Below, in pieces: positions 56,915-64,000 of a DNA stretch of 64,000 nt. The notes under the pieces are model-generated. The model saw only the letters and a list, made by a program, of their open reading frames with translations. It ran no database searches and had not been told where the DNA came from. Origin of the DNA: Fulvivirga ligni (lineage in GTDB: Bacteria > Bacteroidota > Bacteroidia > Cytophagales > Cyclobacteriaceae); the NCBI RefSeq assembly GCF_021389935.1, contig NZ_CP089979.1, positions 1,965,001 through 2,029,000 on the forward strand. Reading direction: 5' to 3'. Position numbers and translations under genes: made by a program. The number at the start of each line of letters is the position of its first letter. The stretch's first letter is position 1.

Positions 56915-56992
56915 ATGAAAAGTCTAAGCATCAATATTATTTCCCTGATTATTATTAACGTCATCGTGGTGACTTCCACGAGGGATTGGTGA
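56915..56992 (+). CDS. Branched-chain amino acid leader peptide (attenuator peptide)
   Basis: This 25-residue open frame starts MKSLSINIISLIIINVIV and ends VTSTRDW. Twelve residues are Ile, Leu or Val, clustered at positions 4-19 (seven Ile, two Leu, three Val), the composition of ilv-type control peptides. The stop codon (56990-56992) lies directly after the antiterminator segment GGATTGG (56983-56989), so a ribosome that reaches the stop covers that segment, while one stalled at the Ile/Val codons leaves it free. It sits 24 bp before a strong terminator and upstream of ilvE. The peptide itself probably has no function beyond regulation. Confidence 0.88.
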   Translation: MKSLSINIISLIIINVIVVTSTRDW

Positions 56993-57047
56993 TGCTTTGT
57001 ATATAAAATAATACTAAGCGCCAATCCTCAGGGTTGGCGCTTTTTTT
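56965..57047 (+). promoter_or_regulatory. ilv transcription attenuator (antiterminator and terminator arms)
   Basis: Terminator: AGCGCCAATCC (57017-57027), loop TCA, then GGGTTGGCGCT (57031-57041), 11 bp with one G-T pair, followed by seven T. Antiterminator: GGATTGG (56983-56989) is the exact complement of CCAATCC (57021-57027) and can be extended by GAG/CTC with one bulged G. Pause hairpin: CGTGG (56965-56969) with CCACG (56976-56980). A further 8-bp match joins AAGCATCA (56926-56933) with TGATGCTT (56990-56997). These are the mutually exclusive structures needed for translation-coupled attenuation. Confidence 0.85.
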
Positions 57048-57072
57048 ATGTCAAAAAATTAAATGTATAGCC

Positions 57073-57963
57073 ATGTATTACAACAATGAGACCACTGTAT
57101 TTCAAAATGGCAAATGGTTAAAGGCCAAAGATGCCAAAGCCAGCATGTACAATCAAACATTGCACTATGGTATTGGAGTGTTTGAAGGAATAAGATCGTA
57201 TAAAAATGTGAATGGCTGCAATATATTCAGAGCCAAAGAACATTATGACAGGCTCCTGTATTCTGCAGAAAAAATGCATATAGAGGTGCCTTATACTGTA
57301 GAAGAATTAGTAGGTATTACTTATCAGCTGCTTGATAAGAATAACCTTAGTGACGCATATATCAGGCCATTGGTTTATCAGGGTATGAACATGGCGCTAA
57401 CACCAGCTTCTGAAACAAATGTTTTCATAGGAGCCTGGGAATGGGCTAAATATCTGGGTAATGAACCTTTAAATGTAATGATTTCATCATACCAAAGGCC
57501 AAATCCTAAGTCTTGCGTGATGGAAGCGAAAGTAGTGGGTCATTATACTAACTCGGTATTGGCTACTACAGAGGCTAGAAAGCTGGGCTATGACGAGGCT
57601 CTTTTATTAGACATACATGGTTATGTAGCTCAGGGGCCAGGCGCTAATTTCTTCTATGAGAAAGATGGTGTTTTATATACTCCACCGGCAGGAAATATTC
57701 TTCCGGGAATTACCAGAGCAACCATCATGGAGTTGGCTAAAGAATTAGAAATCAGAGTGATAGAGAGTCATTTTACTGTAGATGAGGTATATGATGCAGA
57801 CTATGCTTTCTTCGCCGGTACCGCCGTGGAAATAACCCCGATCGGTGCTATAAACGGCGAGAAATTTAAGGCCAATTGGGAGGAATCTGCTGGTCATAGC
57901 ATATATCAGATGTATCGCACTAAAGTGCAACACAACGAATATCAAGGACTTACAATCGTATAA
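57073..57963 (+). CDS. ilvE: Branched-chain amino acid aminotransferase
   Basis: Transfers the amino group from glutamate to the Ile, Leu and Val keto acids with PLP. I start at the ATG at 57073 ([20 protein letters not shown]); an upstream TTG at 57034 lies within the terminator hairpin. The 296 residues contain [14 protein letters not shown], the PLP lysine region [40 protein letters not shown] and [14 protein letters not shown], all fold-type IV marks. It is the first gene after the attenuator. Confidence 0.96.
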   Translation: MYYNNETTVFQNGKWLKAKDAKASMYNQTLHYGIGVFEGIRSYKNVNGCNIFRAKEHYDRLLYSAEKMHIEVPYTVEELVGITYQLLDKNNLSDAYIRPLVYQGMNMALTPASETNVFIGAWEWAKYLGNEPLNVMISSYQRPNPKSCVMEAKVVGHYTNSVLATTEARKLGYDEALLLDIHGYVAQGPGANFFYEKDGVLYTPPAGNILPGITRATIMELAKELEIRVIESHFTVDEVYDADYAFFAGTAVEITPIGAINGEKFKANWEESAGHSIYQMYRTKVQHNEYQGLTIV

Positions 57964-57971
57964 AATTTATA

Positions 57972-59651
57972 ATGTCAGAAATACTTAACAAATATAGCCG
58001 TACCGTAACTCAAGACCCTACGCAGCCAGCTGCACAAGCCATGCTGCACGCCATAGGTTTAACTGATGATGATCTTAAAAAACCACAAATCGGAATAGTG
58101 AGTACAGGTTATGAGGGCAACCCTTGTAACATGCACCTTAACGATTTGGCTAAGGTGGTGAAAGAAAGCACTAACGAGCAGGATCTTGTAGGACTTATCT
58201 TCAACACTATTGGTGTAAGTGATGGTATCTCTATGGGGACTCCAGGAATGAGATATAGCTTACCTTCTCGTGATGTAATTGCTGATTCAGTAGAGGTAGT
58301 AGTAAATGCGCAGTCATACGATGGTGTAGTTACCGTGGTTGGTTGTGATAAGAATATGCCGGGAGCTATGATTGCCCTGGGTAGATTAAACAGGCCGGCT
58401 ATTTTGGTATATGGAGGTACAATTGCTCCAGGATGCTATAAAGATAAAAAACTAGATGTAGTAAGTGCTTTTGAAGCTTTAGGTCAGAAAATAGCAGGTT
58501 CTATTTCTGAGGAAGACTTCAGTGGTGTAGTTCATAATGCTTGCCCAGGTGCTGGTGCTTGTGGAGGTATGTATACTGCGAATACCATTGCATCGGCCAT
58601 TGAAGTTTTAGGCTTGAGCTTGCCTTATGGTTCTTCAAACCCTGCTGTGAGCGGTGAAAAAGGTGAAGAATGTAAGAGAGTAGGTGAGGCCATGAAGTTG
58701 CTTATTGAAAAAGACCTTAAGCCAAGAGATATTGTTACAAAAGCATCATTTGAAAATGCTGTGAAGCTGATCACCGTTCTTGGTGGTTCTACTAATGCAG
58801 TGCTTCATTTATTGGCAATGGCCAAAGCATTTGATATTGATTTTGATATCAACGACTTCCAAAGAATAGGTAATGAAACGCCATTCCTGGCAGACCTTAA
58901 GCCAAGCGGTAAATACCTAATGGAAGACCTGCACATCAACGGCGGTGTGCCTGCAGTAATGAAACTTATGCTGGATGAAGGCCTGCTAGATGGTAGCTGT
59001 ATGACAGTGACTGGCAAAACAATAGCAGAAAACTTAGCTGATTTACCAGGATTAAAAGAAGGACAGGATATTATTCGTCCGGTATCAAACCCTATTAAAT
59101 CATCAGGTCATATTAGAATCTTGAGGGGAAACTTAGCTCCTGATGGAGGTGTAGCTAAGATCACCGGAAAAGAGGGTGAAGTATTTGAAGGGCCAGCCCA
59201 CATTTTTGATAGTGAGTATGACGCTAATGATGGTATCAGAAATGGCGAAGTGAAAGCTGGAGAAGTAGTAGTTATTCGCTATGAAGGACCAAAAGGTGGC
59301 CCAGGTATGCCTGAAATGCTTAAGCCTACCGCTGCCATTATGGGCGCAGGTTTAGGAAATTCAGTGGCCCTGATTACAGATGGTCGTTTTTCTGGAGGTA
59401 CTCATGGTTTTGTGGTGGGGCATATTACTCCTGAAGCACAAGACGGCGGTGCCATCGCATTGATTGAGAATGGTGATATTATAAAAATAGATGCTACCAA
59501 AGACACTATTGAGGTGATGGTAGATGAGGCCGAAATGAAGGCCAGAAAAGATAAATGGGTTGCTCCACCATTGAAAAAAACATCAGGAGTACTGTATAAA
59601 TATGCAAAAAGTGTTTCATCCGCATCCCAAGGGTGCATAACAGATCTTTAA
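57972..59651 (+). CDS. ilvD: Dihydroxy-acid dehydratase
   Basis: Dehydrates 2,3-dihydroxy acids to the keto acids of Val and Ile with an iron-sulfur cluster. The 559 residues show [56 protein letters not shown] and the C-terminal [19 protein letters not shown]. It begins 8 bp after ilvE and ends 2 bp before ilvB. Confidence 0.97.
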   Translation: MSEILNKYSRTVTQDPTQPAAQAMLHAIGLTDDDLKKPQIGIVSTGYEGNPCNMHLNDLAKVVKESTNEQDLVGLIFNTIGVSDGISMGTPGMRYSLPSRDVIADSVEVVVNAQSYDGVVTVVGCDKNMPGAMIALGRLNRPAILVYGGTIAPGCYKDKKLDVVSAFEALGQKIAGSISEEDFSGVVHNACPGAGACGGMYTANTIASAIEVLGLSLPYGSSNPAVSGEKGEECKRVGEAMKLLIEKDLKPRDIVTKASFENAVKLITVLGGSTNAVLHLLAMAKAFDIDFDINDFQRIGNETPFLADLKPSGKYLMEDLHINGGVPAVMKLMLDEGLLDGSCMTVTGKTIAENLADLPGLKEGQDIIRPVSNPIKSSGHIRILRGNLAPDGGVAKITGKEGEVFEGPAHIFDSEYDANDGIRNGEVKAGEVVVIRYEGPKGGPGMPEMLKPTAAIMGAGLGNSVALITDGRFSGGTHGFVVGHITPEAQDGGAIALIENGDIIKIDATKDTIEVMVDEAEMKARKDKWVAPPLKKTSGVLYKYAKSVSSASQGCITDL

Positions 59652-59653
59652 TT

Positions 59654-61384
59654 ATGGATACATTGACCAAAACAGTTGGTGAAAAACAAATTGAAAAGCA
59701 AAGTATGGCCGGTTCTGAGGCGGTCATCAGATCGTTGCTAGCCGAGGGTGTCGAGACTGTCTTTGGTTACCCGGGCGGTGCTATAATGCCGGTCTATGAT
59801 TCACTTTGGCATTTTCAGGAAGAGCTTAAGCACATCCTTACCAGACATGAGCAAGGGGCTATTCATGCCGCTCAGGGTATGGCTAGAGTTACCAACAAGC
59901 CTGGGGTAGTTTTCGCTACATCAGGTCCTGGAGCTACTAACCTGATCACTGGTTTGGCAGATGCTAAGATTGATAGTACGCCGTTGGTATGTATTACCGG
60001 TCAGGTAGCTTCACCATTATTGGGAACTGATGCTTTTCAGGAAACAGATATCATCAGTATATCTATGCCAGTAACCAAATGGAATACGCAAGTAACTAAG
60101 GCTGAGGATATTCCAAGTGCCATTGCCAAGGCGTTTTATATTGCTACTTCGGGTAGGCCAGGTCCTGTATTAATAGATATAACCAAAGATGCTCAATTTG
60201 CATCTCTTGATTTCTCTTATAAAAAATGTAACGGCTTCAGAAGCTACGTACCTAAGCCTGCCTTAGATCATGATGAGGTAGAAAAAGCGGCAAGACTGAT
60301 TGATTCAGCTAAAAAGCCATTCATACTTTTCGGTCAGGGTATAATACTTTCAGAAGCGGAGAATGAGCTAAAGGCTTTCGTAGAAAAAACAGGTATACCT
60401 GCGGCATGGACTGTCTTAGGACTTTCAGCAATGCCTACTGACCATCCTTTAAATGTAGGAATGCTGGGTATGCATGGAAACTATGCTCCCAATAAACTTA
60501 CCAATGAATGCGATGTGCTCATTGCTGTAGGTATGAGATTCGATGATCGTGTTACCGGCGATCTAAGTCGCTATGCTAAGCAAGCGAAAGTGGTTCATTT
60601 GGAAATAGATCCGGCCGAAATAGATAAAAATGTAAAGACAGATATAGCCATTCTGGGTGATGCTAAAGAATCATTGCAGTTGCTCACTTCGCTATGTAGT
60701 GAGAACAATCATGATGATTGGGTACAGAAATTTCATGATCTGAAAGCCATTGAATATGATCAGGTCATACAGAAAGAGCTAAATCCTGATAAGCCTGGCC
60801 TAACTATGGGCGAGGTAATAAGAAGAGTAAACGGGCTCACAGATAGCGAAGCTGTGGTAGTAACTGATGTAGGTCAGCACCAGATGGTGGCCTGTAGGTA
60901 TGCTACCTTCAAACAAACTAAAAGCAACGTTACTTCTGGAGGTTTGGGAACTATGGGCTTCTGTTTGCCGGCAGCCTTGGGGGCTAAATTGGGAGCTCCT
61001 GAAAGAGCAGTAGTAGCGGTAATAGGAGATGGTGGTTTTCAGATGACCTTGCAGGAATTAGGCACTATATTCCAGACTAATGCGGCGGTGAAGATTATTA
61101 TTCTAAACAATAACTTCCTGGGCATGGTGCGCCAATGGCAGCAGCTTTTCTTTGATAAGCGCTATTCATCTACAGAGCTGGTAAACCCTGATTTTGTGAC
61201 TATCTCTAAAGGTTTTGGAATAGAGGCTAGCTCAGTAAGTGAAAGACAGTATTTGGATGCTGCATTAAAAACCATGATGGATCATGATGGTCCTTATCTA
61301 CTAGAGGTAATGGTGGAAAAAGAGGATAACGTATTCCCAATGGTTCCTACCGGAGCTTCAGTAGAAGATGTAAGATTATCATAA
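59654..61384 (+). CDS. ilvB: Acetolactate synthase large (catalytic) subunit
   Basis: Condenses pyruvate with pyruvate or 2-oxobutyrate with TPP, FAD and Mg2+. The start is the ATG at 59654 (MDTLTKTVGEKQIEK); an earlier ATG lies within ilvD. Motifs: VFGYPGGAIMPVYDSL, the catalytic Glu in LTRHEQGAIHAAQG, FQETDIISISMPVTKWN, and the TPP motif GDGGFQMTLQELGTIFQTNA with ILNNNFLGMVRQWQ. Of 576 residues, close to the usual length. It pairs with ilvN, 18 bp downstream. Confidence 0.97.
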   Translation: MDTLTKTVGEKQIEKQSMAGSEAVIRSLLAEGVETVFGYPGGAIMPVYDSLWHFQEELKHILTRHEQGAIHAAQGMARVTNKPGVVFATSGPGATNLITGLADAKIDSTPLVCITGQVASPLLGTDAFQETDIISISMPVTKWNTQVTKAEDIPSAIAKAFYIATSGRPGPVLIDITKDAQFASLDFSYKKCNGFRSYVPKPALDHDEVEKAARLIDSAKKPFILFGQGIILSEAENELKAFVEKTGIPAAWTVLGLSAMPTDHPLNVGMLGMHGNYAPNKLTNECDVLIAVGMRFDDRVTGDLSRYAKQAKVVHLEIDPAEIDKNVKTDIAILGDAKESLQLLTSLCSENNHDDWVQKFHDLKAIEYDQVIQKELNPDKPGLTMGEVIRRVNGLTDSEAVVVTDVGQHQMVACRYATFKQTKSNVTSGGLGTMGFCLPAALGAKLGAPERAVVAVIGDGGFQMTLQELGTIFQTNAAVKIIILNNNFLGMVRQWQQLFFDKRYSSTELVNPDFVTISKGFGIEASSVSERQYLDAALKTMMDHDGPYLLEVMVEKEDNVFPMVPTGASVEDVRLS

Positions 61385-61402
61385 TCTAAAAAGAAGAAGA
61401 TC

Positions 61403-61954
61403 ATGAAAGAGACATTCACCATAGTAGTATTTACTGAGAACAAAATCGGTTTGCTAAACCGTATTTCGGCTCAGTTTACTCAGAGACATATAAATATAGA
61501 AAGCTTAACTGCTTCAGAATCAGAATACCCTGGTATTCATAGGTTTACAATTGTAATCAATGAAGATGAAGAGAAGACCAGAAAGGTAGTCAAACAAATA
61601 GAAAAGCAGGTGGAGGTATTAAAAGCTTATTGCTTTAAAGATTCTGAAACCGTGCATAGTGAAATTGCTTTGTACAAAATTAAAATGGATCCGAGCCTTG
61701 ATAGGCCAAAATTGGATAATGTGCTCATTACCCACGGAGCTTTTGTGCAAGAGCAGGTTGGCAGCTTTATGATCATCGCTAAAACCGGCACCAAAGAAGA
61801 GACACATCAACTCTTTGAGGATTTGTATCCATTTGGTTTACAGGGTTTTGTGAGATCAGGAAGAGTCTCCCTTTCTAACACCATGAGTACATTTAAAACA
61901 TATTTACAAGCTTTAGAAACACATTCTAAAGAAATAATAACAGACAACTTTTAA
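61403..61954 (+). CDS. ilvN: Acetolactate synthase small (regulatory) subunit
   Basis: The regulatory subunit that gives valine feedback inhibition and full activity. The 183 residues start with an ACT domain (FTIVVFTENKIGLLNRISAQ, then RHINIESLTASES) and have the C-terminal domain with EEKTRKVVKQIEKQVEVLKA. It lies between ilvB and ilvC in the conserved order. Confidence 0.95.
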   Translation: MKETFTIVVFTENKIGLLNRISAQFTQRHINIESLTASESEYPGIHRFTIVINEDEEKTRKVVKQIEKQVEVLKAYCFKDSETVHSEIALYKIKMDPSLDRPKLDNVLITHGAFVQEQVGSFMIIAKTGTKEETHQLFEDLYPFGLQGFVRSGRVSLSNTMSTFKTYLQALETHSKEIITDNF

Positions 61955-61979
61955 AAAGAATAACTAATTCAACAAAACA

Positions 61980-63026
61980 ATGGCAAAAATTAACTTTGGC
62001 GGAGTAACAGAAGATGTAGTAACAAGAGAGGAATTTCCTCTAGATAAAGCTCAGGATACATTAAAAGACGAAACTATTGCTATTATCGGTTATGGTGTGC
62101 AGGGCCCAGGTCAGGCGTTAAACCTAAGAGATAATGGCTTCAATGTAATCATTGGGCAAAGAAAAGAATCTAAAACATGGGATAAAGCCGTTTCTGACGG
62201 ATGGGTGCCTGGTGAAACTCTTTTCGAAATTGAGGAAGCTTGCCAAAAAGGAACTATCATTCAGTATCTGTTATCTGATGCCGGCCAGATTAGTTTGTGG
62301 CCTACTGTGAAAAAGAATTTAACTGCTGGTAAAGCACTTTATTTCTCTCATGGTTTTGGTATTACTTATAAAGAGAGAACAGGCATTGTTCCTCCATCAG
62401 ATGTAGATGTAATTTTAGTAGCGCCTAAAGGATCAGGTACTTCACTAAGAAGAATGTTCCTTGAGGGTAGAGGTTTGAACTCTAGCTACGCTATTTTCCA
62501 GGATGCTACCGGAAAAGCTAAAGACAGAGTAGTGGCTTTAGGTATTGGTGTAGGATCAGGATATCTTTTCGAAACTGACTTCAAAAAAGAGGTTTACAGT
62601 GACCTTACTGGTGAGCGTGGTACACTTATGGGTGCTATCCAGGGTATCTTTGCTGCTCAGTATGAAGTGCTTAGAGCTAATGGACACTCTCCATCTGAGG
62701 CTTTCAACGAAACAGTGGAAGAGTTAACTCAATCACTTATGCCGCTGGTAGCTGAAAACGGAATGGACTGGATGTATGCTAACTGTTCTACTACAGCTCA
62801 GAGAGGTGCATTAGACTGGTGGAAAAAATTCCGTGATGCTTCTAAGCCTGTATTTGAAGAGCTTTACAGCGAAGTGGCTGCAGGAAATGAGGCACAGCGC
62901 TCAATAGATAGTAACAGTAAGTCTGACTACCGTGAGAAACTCGAAGTAGAGCTGAAAGAGCTTAGAGAGTCTGAAATGTGGCAGGCAGGAAAAGAAGTAA
63001 GAAAGCTAAGACCTGAAAACGGTTAA
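61980..63026 (+). CDS. ilvC: Ketol-acid reductoisomerase
   Basis: Isomerises and reduces acetohydroxy acids with NAD(P)H and Mg2+. The 348 residues hold the Rossmann motif GYGVQGPGQALNLRDNG with GQRKESKTW as the cofactor-phosphate loop, SHGFGITY, and the metal-binding DLTGERGTLMGAIQGIFAAQ. The Arg-Lys/Ser-Lys loop favours NADPH. It follows ilvN by 25 bp. Confidence 0.96.
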   Translation: MAKINFGGVTEDVVTREEFPLDKAQDTLKDETIAIIGYGVQGPGQALNLRDNGFNVIIGQRKESKTWDKAVSDGWVPGETLFEIEEACQKGTIIQYLLSDAGQISLWPTVKKNLTAGKALYFSHGFGITYKERTGIVPPSDVDVILVAPKGSGTSLRRMFLEGRGLNSSYAIFQDATGKAKDRVVALGIGVGSGYLFETDFKKEVYSDLTGERGTLMGAIQGIFAAQYEVLRANGHSPSEAFNETVEELTQSLMPLVAENGMDWMYANCSTTAQRGALDWWKKFRDASKPVFEELYSEVAAGNEAQRSIDSNSKSDYREKLEVELKELRESEMWQAGKEVRKLRPENG

Positions 63027-63044
63027 TTAATTACAATAATTTAT

Positions 63045-63075
63045 CAGGCAGTCAAATTTTGGCTGCCTGTTTTTA
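63045..63075 (+). terminator. Terminator-like hairpin between ilvC and ilvA
   Basis: CAGGCAGTCAA (63045-63055), a three-base loop and TTGGCTGCCTG (63059-63069) form an 11-bp stem (one G-T pair) followed by TTTTTA. The 66-bp gap to ilvA then suggests partial termination. TTATCAG (63041-63047) and CTGATAA (63077-63083) offer a competing 7-bp pairing. Confidence 0.65.
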
Positions 63076-63092
63076 TCTGATAAAAGGAGATT

Positions 63093-64000
63093 ATGAAGTC
63101 TGAAGTGAACAAAGCAAAAATATCGATAGATAACATATTAGCAGCTGCCGAGAACCTTAAAGGTGTAGCTATTCGCACCCCATTAATGCCAAATCCAATT
63201 CTTTCTGAAAGATTTGGAGCTAATATTTTGCTTAAAAGAGAAGACCTTCAGGTAGTAAGATCTTATAAAATTCGTGGAGCTTATAACAAGATTCAAAGTC
63301 TTGCTCCAGAACAGCTAACTAACGGAGTAGCCTGCGCAAGTGCAGGAAATCATGCTCAGGGAGTAGCTTTTGCATGTGCTAAAAAACAGATTCAGGGCAC
63401 CATATTTATGCCTGCACCTACACCTAGTCAAAAGGTGAATCAGGTGAAAATGTTCGGTAAAGAATTTGTAAAAGTGGTGCTCACCGGAGATACCTATGAT
63501 GATGCTTTTCATGAAGCCACTAAATTCTGTGAAGAGAATGAAGTGATGTTTATACCTCCTTTTGATGACCCCAAAATCATAGAAGGACAGGCAACCGTAG
63601 GTAAAGAAATTATAGAAGATAGCTCAGATCCCATTGATTATCTGATACTTCCTATTGGTGGAGGAGGCCTAGCTGCAGGCTTAAGTAGCTATTTTAAAAC
63701 CCTTTCGCCCTCTACCAAAATAATAGGAGTAGAGCCAGAAGGAGCACCAGCTATGAAGGCTTCTCTCGAAAAAGGAGAGGTAGTGGTTCTCAGTAAAATA
63801 GATAAGTTCGTAGATGGAGCAGCGGTGAAAAAAGTAGGTGATCTTACTTTTGAAATCTGTCAGGAGCTGCTCGATGATGTAATTACCGTGCCTGAAGGTT
63901 TGGTTTGCGGTGAGATATTAAGACTTTACAACGAACAGGCCATTGTTGTGGAGCCTGCGGGAGCATTGGCCATCACTGCTCTTGAAAAACTAAAGGACCA
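63093..64000 (+). CDS. ilvA: Threonine dehydratase (3' end outside window)
   Basis: Deaminates threonine to 2-oxobutyrate for isoleucine synthesis using PLP. The visible 302 residues start MKSEVNKAKISIDNILAAAE and show the PLP lysine in RSYKIRGAYNK, the SAGNHAQGVAFACAKK stretch and the glycine-rich phosphate loop LPIGGGGLAAGLSS. The frame is open to the window edge. Whether an ACT-type regulatory domain follows cannot be seen. It is the last gene of the ilv operon in this window. Confidence 0.95.
   Translation, partial: MKSEVNKAKISIDNILAAAENLKGVAIRTPLMPNPILSERFGANILLKREDLQVVRSYKIRGAYNKIQSLAPEQLTNGVACASAGNHAQGVAFACAKKQIQGTIFMPAPTPSQKVNQVKMFGKEFVKVVLTGDTYDDAFHEATKFCEENEVMFIPPFDDPKIIEGQATVGKEIIEDSSDPIDYLILPIGGGGLAAGLSSYFKTLSPSTKIIGVEPEGAPAMKASLEKGEVVVLSKIDKFVDGAAVKKVGDLTFEICQELLDDVITVPEGLVCGEILRLYNEQAIVVEPAGALAITALEKLKD

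Noticed and set aside
56845-56958. A 37-codon frame upstream of and overlapping the ilv leader peptide, rich in Lys and Tyr
   Set aside because: Not enriched in branched-chain residues and ends within the real leader. The frame at 56915 fits the attenuator geometry far better.
57034-57072. Longer start for IlvE
   Set aside because: The extra codons overlap the attenuator terminator and do not resemble IlvE N-termini.
59633-59653. Longer start for IlvB inside ilvD
   Set aside because: ATG at 59654 follows the ilvD stop directly and gives the usual N-terminus.
1-64000. Mobile elements, tRNA or rRNA genes, phage or plasmid functions
   Set aside because: No transposase, integrase, tRNA-like cloverleaf or rRNA sequence was recognised by reading. 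A tRNAscan or profile search was not possible here.

Overview
The window reads as the chromosome of a free-living, probably gliding member of the Bacteroidota, most likely a Cytophagales relative. The evidence is a SusD-family glycan-binding protein, a type IX secretion (T9SS) C-terminal sorting domain, gldA-gldF-gldG, AT-rich intergenic DNA, absence of clear Shine-Dalgarno sequences, and promoters of the Bacteroidota type (TTTG, 19 bases, TAnnTTTG). No tRNA, rRNA, CRISPR array, transposase or phage gene was found. Both window edges cut genes: a susD-like gene on the left and ilvA on the right.

Positions 1-25,314 form a glucuronoxylan utilisation locus. It encodes SusD, a T9SS-exported CE15-like glucuronoyl esterase with xylan/lectin-type binding modules, a GH2 enzyme, a CE20-like acetylesterase, a GH115 and a GH67 alpha-glucuronidase, an aldo/keto reductase, a GH10 xylanase, a GH3 beta-xylosidase, a three-part TRAP transporter, an SDR-type fructuronate reductase (uxuB role), mannonate dehydratase (uxuA) and a LacI-family regulator. 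Together these could detach xylan from lignin, deacetylate it, cut it, remove (methyl)glucuronate, import the uronate and take it towards 2-keto-3-deoxygluconate. UxaC, KdgK, KdgA, xylose catabolism genes and SusC are not in the window. Seven copies of a CAATCGATTG-centred palindrome (full form close to TTACGCAATCGATTGCGTAA) lie in every divergent promoter region of the locus and nowhere else that I noticed, which defines a likely LacI regulon.

Positions 25,400-50,700 are mostly housekeeping and envelope genes: an unrecognised secreted protein, a GNAT acetyltransferase, a DUF2911 protein, a retropepsin-like protease/RimK/AstE-like cluster running into a 1000-residue P-loop protein coupled to an MscS channel, three L,D-transpeptidases next to CorA, an alpha/beta hydrolase, a polyprenyl diphosphate synthase, a MerA-like flavoprotein, a TlpA-like thiol-disulfide protein, the gliding genes gldA-gldF-gldG with a DUF4340 protein, and dnaN.

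Positions 52,496-64,000 hold the branched-chain amino acid operon leuA-leuC-leuD-leuB-[attenuator]-ilvE-ilvD-ilvB-ilvN-ilvC-ilvA. Between leuB and ilvE lies an unannotated 25-residue leader peptide in which 12 residues are Ile, Leu or Val. It is followed by a strong intrinsic terminator and a sequence in the leader that is exactly complementary to one arm of that terminator: a complete transcription-attenuation switch. LeuA lacks the usual C-terminal allosteric domain, so attenuation and the IlvN subunit may carry much of the control.
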